A DNA stretch of 64,000 nt, taken from assembly GCF_019396325.1 (NCBI RefSeq), contig NZ_JAHKRO010000030.1, positions 17,651 to 81,650 of the forward strand, read 5' to 3'. Both the position numbers and the translations under genes were made by a program. Positions 59,831 to 64,000 of the stretch are shown piece by piece. This stretch comes from Nonomuraea ceibae (GTDB lineage Bacteria > Actinomycetota > Actinomycetes > Streptosporangiales > Streptosporangiaceae). Within the stretch, counting starts at the first letter, position 1; each line of letters starts with the position of its first letter. The notes under the pieces were generated by a model. It was given only the letters and a program-made list of their open reading frames with translations. It made no database searches and was not told the DNA's origin.

Positions 59831-61198
59831 TCAGCTCGGGGTGGCGCGGCCCGGCAGTTCGAGGGTCGCGATCACGCCGCCGTCCGGCGCGTTCCCGAGC
59901 CGTACCTCTCCGCCCACCTCGGCCACGGCCTGCGCGACGATCGCCAGGCCCAGCCCCGAACCCGGCAGCGAGCGAGCCGACGGCGAGCGCCAGAACCGCT
60001 CGAACACGTGCGGCAGCTCCTCCTCCGCGATGCCCGGCCCCCGGTCCCGCACGGTCAGCACGCCGTCGCGCAGCACGACCTCCACCCGGCCGCCGGGACT
60101 GAACTTGGCGGCGTTGTCGATGAGGTTGAGCACGGCACGTTCCAACGACGCGGCGCCGCCGACCACGTACCAGGGGCTGAGGTCGGTGCTGACCTCGGCG
60201 CCGCGCAGCCGGGCCCGCCCGGCGGCTGCCGTGACGACGTCGTGCAGCGGCAGCTCGGCGTGCGGCTCGTGGTCGGTGTCGCCCCTGGCAAGCTGCAGCA
60301 GGTCGCCCACCAGCGTGGACAGCTCGGCGAACTGCGCCTTGACGTTGACCAGCAGCCGCTCCTTGGCGCCCGGGTCGAGGCTCCGGCCCGTCTGCTCGCT
60401 GCGCAGCAGCAGGTCGATGTTGGTGCGCAGGGTGGTGAGCGGCGTGCGCAGCTCGTGCCCGGCGTCGGCGACGAGCTGCCGCTGGCGGTCGCGCGACCCG
60501 GCCAGCGCGGCGGTCATCGCGTTGAACGACGCGCTCAGCCGGGCGATCTCGTCGCTGCCGTCGATCGGGATGCGGGTGTCGAGGTCCTCGGTCTGCGCGA
60601 TGTGCTCGACCGCCCTGGTCAGCCGGCCCACCGGGCGCAGCGCGGCGCGCGAGACGAGCAGCCCCGCCGTGGCCGCGACGAGCACGCCGAGCGCGGCCAC
60701 GGCCGCCAGCAGGATCGACACGCTGCGCAGCGTGCTCTGCAGCTCGTGGGTGGGGCGGGCGATGACGAACGCGGCGTCGCGGTCGACGTTCCTGACCAGC
60801 ACGCGCAGCGGGGTGCCGTCGTCGGCGTAACCGTCGTAGACGAGCTCCTGGCCGTGGCTGCCGCCGGCGACCTCCTCCTCCCGGCGGGTGACCTTGATCG
60901 CGGTGTTGCCCATGACGCAGCGGGTGCCGTCGGGGAAGACGATCTGCATCGGCTCGGGGAACGGCGGGTACTTGCCGTAGCCGGTCGCGCTCACCGGCTC
61001 GGCGGAGCACTCGCGGGTCGCCTTCTGCATGCGTTCGAAGGGGACGCGCTCGCCGGTCTCCCGCAGCGACTGGTTGAGCTGCCACGACAGCTCCCTGCGG
61101 ACGAAGTACCAGGTGCCGACGGCCGAGACGCCCACCGCGATCGCCACCGCCGCGGCCACCAGGAGCGTCAGGCGGGCGCGCAGGCTGCGCTTTCTCAC
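59831..61198 (-). CDS. Sensor histidine kinase, MprB-like
   Basis: A 455-aa membrane kinase. N-terminal helix (LTLLVAAAVAIAVGVSAVG), an extracellular loop with a Cys pair (RECSAE and TRCVMGN), second helix (SILLAAVAALGVLVAATAGL), HAMP, then kinase core. The phospho-His is in DAGHELRTPLTTLRTNID; N-box is NLIDNAAKFSPGGR, and GSGLGLAIVAQAVAEVGG completes the ATPase. GTG 61198 overlaps the regulator's TGA, so the two form an MprAB-type pair. Envelope stress is the sensed signal in the mycobacterial relative; unverified here. Confidence 0.93.
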   Translation of the reverse strand: MRKRSLRARLTLLVAAAVAIAVGVSAVGTWYFVRRELSWQLNQSLRETGERVPFERMQKATRECSAEPVSATGYGKYPPFPEPMQIVFPDGTRCVMGNTAIKVTRREEEVAGGSHGQELVYDGYADDGTPLRVLVRNVDRDAAFVIARPTHELQSTLRSVSILLAAVAALGVLVAATAGLLVSRAALRPVGRLTRAVEHIAQTEDLDTRIPIDGSDEIARLSASFNAMTAALAGSRDRQRQLVADAGHELRTPLTTLRTNIDLLLRSEQTGRSLDPGAKERLLVNVKAQFAELSTLVGDLLQLARGDTDHEPHAELPLHDVVTAAAGRARLRGAEVSTDLSPWYVVGGAASLERAVLNLIDNAAKFSPGGRVEVVLRDGVLTVRDRGPGIAEEELPHVFERFWRSPSARSLPGSGLGLAIVAQAVAEVGGEVRLGNAPDGGVIATLELPGRATPS

Positions 61199-61890
61199 GA
61201 GGAGCCTCTGAGCACGTAGCCGACGCCGCGCACGGTGTGGATCACCCGGGGCTCGCCGCCGGCCTCGGTCTTGCGCCGCAGGTACATCACGTACACGTCG
61301 AGCGAGTTGGACGTCGGCTCGAAGTCGAACCCCCACACCTCGGCCAGGATCTGGTCCCGCGTCAGCACCTGGCGGGGGTGGGCCAGGAACAGCTCCATCA
61401 GCAGGTACTCGGTCCTGGTGAGGTCCAGCCGCCGGGTGCCCCGCGTCACCTCGCGGGTCGCCGGGTCCATGCGCAGGTCGCCGAAGGCCAGCGTCTGCTC
61501 GGGCTCGCCCGCGCTCAGCGCGCCGCGCCGCAGCAGCGCCCGCACCCGGGCCAGCAGCTCGTCCAGCTCGAACGGCTTGACCAGGTAGTCGTCGGCGCCC
61601 GCGTCCAGCCCCGACACCCGGTCGCCGACGGCGTCGCGGGCGGTCAGCATGAGCACCGGGACGTGGTTGCCGGTCCCGCGCAGCCGGCGGCAGGCGGTCA
61701 GCCCGTCGAGCCGCGGCATCATCACGTCGAGCAGCACCGCGTCGTACGGCTGCCGGGCCAGCTCCTCCAGCGCCGCCTGCCCGTCGTCGGCGGTGACGAC
61801 CCGGTAGCCCTCGAACTCCAGGCTCGACTGCAGCGCCTCGCGCAACGCGGGCTCGTCGTCCACCACCAGCAACCGTGCGGGCTCACTCAT
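61195..61890 (-). CDS. OmpR-family response regulator, MprA-like
   Basis: A 231-aa regulator with a receiver domain (LLVVDDEPALREAL; phospho-Asp in AVLLDVMMPRLDG near residue 52; Lys in YLVKPFELDELLAR near 104) and a winged-helix output domain (LDLTRTEYLLMELFL, RDQILAEVWGFDF, IHTVRGVGYVLRG). It precedes and overlaps the kinase gene by GTGA. It resembles MprA and related actinobacterial regulators of stress responses. Confidence 0.94.
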   Translation of the reverse strand: MSEPARLLVVDDEPALREALQSSLEFEGYRVVTADDGQAALEELARQPYDAVLLDVMMPRLDGLTACRRLRGTGNHVPVLMLTARDAVGDRVSGLDAGADDYLVKPFELDELLARVRALLRRGALSAGEPEQTLAFGDLRMDPATREVTRGTRRLDLTRTEYLLMELFLAHPRQVLTRDQILAEVWGFDFEPTSNSLDVYVMYLRRKTEAGGEPRVIHTVRGVGYVLRGSS

Positions 61891-61984
61891 GCCACCACGC
61901 TAGAGGAGCAATCTGAGAAGGCGATGAACGCGACCACCCGCCCGCCCGGCCCCTGCCCGACCGGCCCGCCCTGTCCGGCCCTGT

Positions 61985-62046
61985 TCAGTTGTACGGGCGG
62001 ACGCGGGCGGGCGGACGCGGGCGGGCGGACGCGGGCGGGCGGACAG
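61985..62046. repeat. 14-bp tandem repeat GGACGCGGGCGGGC between two minus-strand genes
   Basis: GGACGCGGGCGGGC occurs in at least three consecutive copies in 61999-62040, with flanking degenerate units. It lies in the 171-bp gap between the response regulator and the FAD-dependent oxidoreductase and within no supported gene. It may be a slippage product or a terminator region. Confidence 0.8.
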
Positions 62047-62061
62047 GGCCGGCGGCGCCGG

Positions 62062-63564
62062 TCAGCCGAGGAGGGCCATCGCCGCGTTGTGGCCGGGGAT
62101 GCCGCTGACGCCGCCGCCCCGGCGGGCGCCCGCGCCGCACAGCAGGATCCGCTCGTGCCCGGTCTCGACGCCCCAGCCGCCCTCGTCCCCGTACGGCCAG
62201 CTCAGGTCGCGGTGGAAGATGTGGCCGCCGGGCAGCCCGGCCTCGTTCTCCAGGTCCACCGGCGTCTTGGCCTCGACGCACGGCGTGCCGTCGGGGGCGC
62301 GCAGGAGGCAGTCCTCGATGGGCTCGGCCAGGACCGTGTTGATCGACGCGAACGTGGCGCGCAGGGCATCCTCCCTGGCCTTGTCCGGATTTTCCCGGAA
62401 AAGGCGGGCGGGCATGTGGAGGCCGAACAGCGTCAGCGTCTCCGCCCTCCCCCGCAGCTCCGGCCCGAGGATCGACGGGTCCGTGAGCGAGTGGCAGTAC
62501 ACCTCGGCCGGCGGCAGCTCCGGGATCACGCCCGCCGCCGCCTGCGCGTACGCCCGGGCGAGCTGGTCGCGGCCCTCGTTGATGTGGAACGTCCCGCTGA
62601 AGGCCGCGACCGGGTCGACCGTCCCGTCCTTGAGCCTGGGCAGCCGGCTGAGCACCATGTTCACCTTGAGCTGTGCGCCCTCCGGCTGCTCGGGCGTCCT
62701 GCCGAGCACCTCGTCCAGCACGGCCGGGGGCAGGTTCACCAGGACGTGCCCGCCGGTCACCGTGTGCTCGACGCCCTCCGTACGGAACGTGACCTCCCCC
62801 GACGGCGAGATGCCGACGACCTCCGCGCCCGTCCTGATCTCCGCGCCCGCGCGCCGGGCCGCGTCCTCCAGCGCGCCCGAGACCGCGCCCATGCCGCCGA
62901 CCGGCACGTTCCACTCCCCCGTGCCGTCGCCGATCACGTGATAGAGGAAGCACCGGTTCGCCAGCAGGTCGGTGGCCGGATCGGCGAACGTCCCGATCAG
63001 CGCGTCCGTCAGCACCACCCCGCGCACCGTGTCGTCGCCGAACCGCTCGTCCACCGTCTCCCCGATGGGCCGCGCGAACAGCTCACCCCACGCCCGCGCC
63101 CCCACCATGCGCTCGACCTCCGCCGCCGTGCGCAACGGCTCCAGCAGCGTGGGCGCGAGCACCTGGGCGGTACGGGCCACCATGCCGTAGAAGTCCTGCC
63201 ATGCGGTGTGGTCGGCCTCCCCGCCCGTCACCTCCAGGAACGACCGCCTCGTCCGCTCGGCGTCCCCGCCGTCCACGAGCAGCCCGGTGTCCCCCTTGGG
63301 GGTGTACGAGGCATACCGGCGCCTGCGCAGCTCCAGGCCGAGACCCAGATCCTTGACGATCTTCGTCGGAAGGAGGCTGACCAGGTACGAGTAGCGCGAC
63401 AGGCGTACGTCCACGCCCGGGAACGGCCGCGCGGAGATCGCCAGGCCGCCCGCGTGGTCCTGCCGCTCCAGCACCAGCACCCGCCGCCCGGCCCCCGCCA
63501 GGTAGGCTGCCGCGACCAGCCCATTGTGACCTCCACCGGCCACAACCACGTCATACGCACCCAT
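62062..63564 (-). CDS. FAD-dependent oxidoreductase (phytoene-desaturase/PYROXD2-like)
   Basis: A 500-aa NAD(P)/FAD-dependent oxidoreductase. The dinucleotide-binding motif VVVAGGGHNGLVAAAYLA at residues ~5-22 is followed by VLERQDHAGGLAISARPFPG; the C-terminal FAD end GAGARRGGGVSGIPGHNAAM is typical. It resembles carotenoid-desaturase-like enzymes and human PYROXD2. ATG 63564 is used because the long upstream frame to 63852 is a repetitive non-conserved extension. Substrate and pathway are unknown; no carotenoid genes are adjacent. Confidence 0.9.
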   Translation of the reverse strand: MGAYDVVVAGGGHNGLVAAAYLAGAGRRVLVLERQDHAGGLAISARPFPGVDVRLSRYSYLVSLLPTKIVKDLGLGLELRRRRYASYTPKGDTGLLVDGGDAERTRRSFLEVTGGEADHTAWQDFYGMVARTAQVLAPTLLEPLRTAAEVERMVGARAWGELFARPIGETVDERFGDDTVRGVVLTDALIGTFADPATDLLANRCFLYHVIGDGTGEWNVPVGGMGAVSGALEDAARRAGAEIRTGAEVVGISPSGEVTFRTEGVEHTVTGGHVLVNLPPAVLDEVLGRTPEQPEGAQLKVNMVLSRLPRLKDGTVDPVAAFSGTFHINEGRDQLARAYAQAAAGVIPELPPAEVYCHSLTDPSILGPELRGRAETLTLFGLHMPARLFRENPDKAREDALRATFASINTVLAEPIEDCLLRAPDGTPCVEAKTPVDLENEAGLPGGHIFHRDLSWPYGDEGGWGVETGHERILLCGAGARRGGGVSGIPGHNAAMALLG

Positions 63565-64000
63565 CCCGGCACCATATCCCGCACCACCTCCCAGAGACAC
63601 GCCCTCCCAGCCCCGCCCCCGCCCGAGGCACCTGCCGTTGAAAGGCCACCCCAGCGGCTTGGTCACCCCGAGCACCTGCCGTGGGAAGGCCGCCCCGGAG
63701 GGCTGACCACCCGGTTGCGCCGCAACCTCCCACCCGGCGCCCCCGGCGACCAAACCACCCGCGCGCCACCGCCGACCGCCCGGATGCGCCGCAACCTCCC
63801 ACCCGGCGCCCCGCCCGACGCCTCCGGCGACGGCACCACCCGCACGCGCCACCGCCGGCCACCCGGGCGACCCCCGGCGGGCCCCTGCGGCGCCCGTCCC
63901 CCGGAGCGGTGGGGCCGCAGCCCGGGCCGAGCCGAGGAGCGGGCTGGTGGGGCCCGGGGCCGGGGGCCGGGGCCGGGACGGGGGCCGGGGCCGGGACGGG
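63565..64000. other. Repetitive, GC-rich gene-free end of the window
   Basis: No gene is supported here. It contains an imperfect tandem duplication of about 69 bp: a 28-bp sequence (TGCGCCGCAACCTCCCACCC and onward) occurs exactly at 63716-63743 and 63785-63812. Another imperfect pair starts with CGAGGCACCTGCCGT near 63626 and CGAGCACCTGCCGT near 63669. The last 60 bp are GGGGCCGGGGCCGGGACGGG-type repeats. The oxidoreductase promoter must lie here, but I cannot identify it. Confidence 0.6.

Overview
The window is very GC-rich, with third-position G/C bias, many GTG starts and tightly overlapping genes. The families present (conservon, DUF5753 regulator, DUF3618/holin/BrkB membrane operon, actinobacterial subgroup Ic aminotransferase, SapA-like domain) point to a filamentous actinomycete. 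Streptosporangiaceae such as Nonomuraea is my best guess, but this is inference and no 16S gene is present. I recognise no rRNA, tRNA, CRISPR array, insertion sequence or prophage. About 53 protein genes cover most of the window.

Region by region. 1-8.1 kb: a 5'-truncated unknown protein, an alpha/alpha-toroid protein, DNA polymerase X, a sulfite-oxidase-type molybdoenzyme, a WS/DGAT acyltransferase with three 12-bp repeats in its leader, and an aldo/keto reductase. 8.2-13.4 kb: a diterpene cluster with a polyprenyl diphosphate synthase divergent from an overlapping operon of P450, class I terpene synthase and class II diterpene cyclase. 13.5-17.3 kb: a complete conservon (sensor kinase, roadblock protein, DUF742 protein, small GTPase) directly behind it, with its own candidate promoter. 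17.2-25.6 kb: an unknown protein overlapping the GTPase tail to tail, then two solute:sodium symporter + DUF485 modules around a Cys/Met PLP enzyme; the second module is co-transcribed with a LytS/LytTR pair. 25.6-29.0 kb: HIT protein, DUF1838 protein, BrkB/YihY, a DUF3618 protein with 11-residue repeats, a holin-like protein and an uncatalogued 54-aa peptide gene. 29.1-36.8 kb: SNF2 helicase and SWIM protein, lipid kinase, and a secreted M6 metalloprotease followed by a strong terminator hairpin. 36.9-42.2 kb: a four-subunit fumarate reductase operon, a 77-aa protein and a stand-alone cytochrome oxidase subunit I. 42.3-47.9 kb: aspartate aminotransferase, a membrane protein, a GlcD-type oxidase and a Ser/Thr kinase whose extracellular end resembles spore-associated protein A. 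48-53.9 kb: an overlapping catabolic operon (acyl-CoA carboxylase beta and alpha, enoyl-CoA hydratase, AtuA-like protein) for leucine or branched isoprenoid acids. 53.9-56.8 kb: ROK kinase, GNAT enzyme, aminoglycoside-phosphotransferase-fold protein. 56.8-58.4 kb: a DUF5753 regulator with two small companions and shared CAATTGC elements. 58.4-63.6 kb: ArsR/SRPBCC pair with a perfect operator-like palindrome, an MprAB-like two-component system and an FAD oxidoreductase; the last 0.4 kb is repetitive and has no supported gene.

The most interesting assembly is the labdane-type diterpene cluster abutting a conservon, followed by the palindrome-marked three-gene DUF5753 module, the frdABCD/ctaD respiratory block, and the WC-repeat micropeptide upstream of the membrane operon. 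Functional calls rest on motif recognition by eye; no database search was run.
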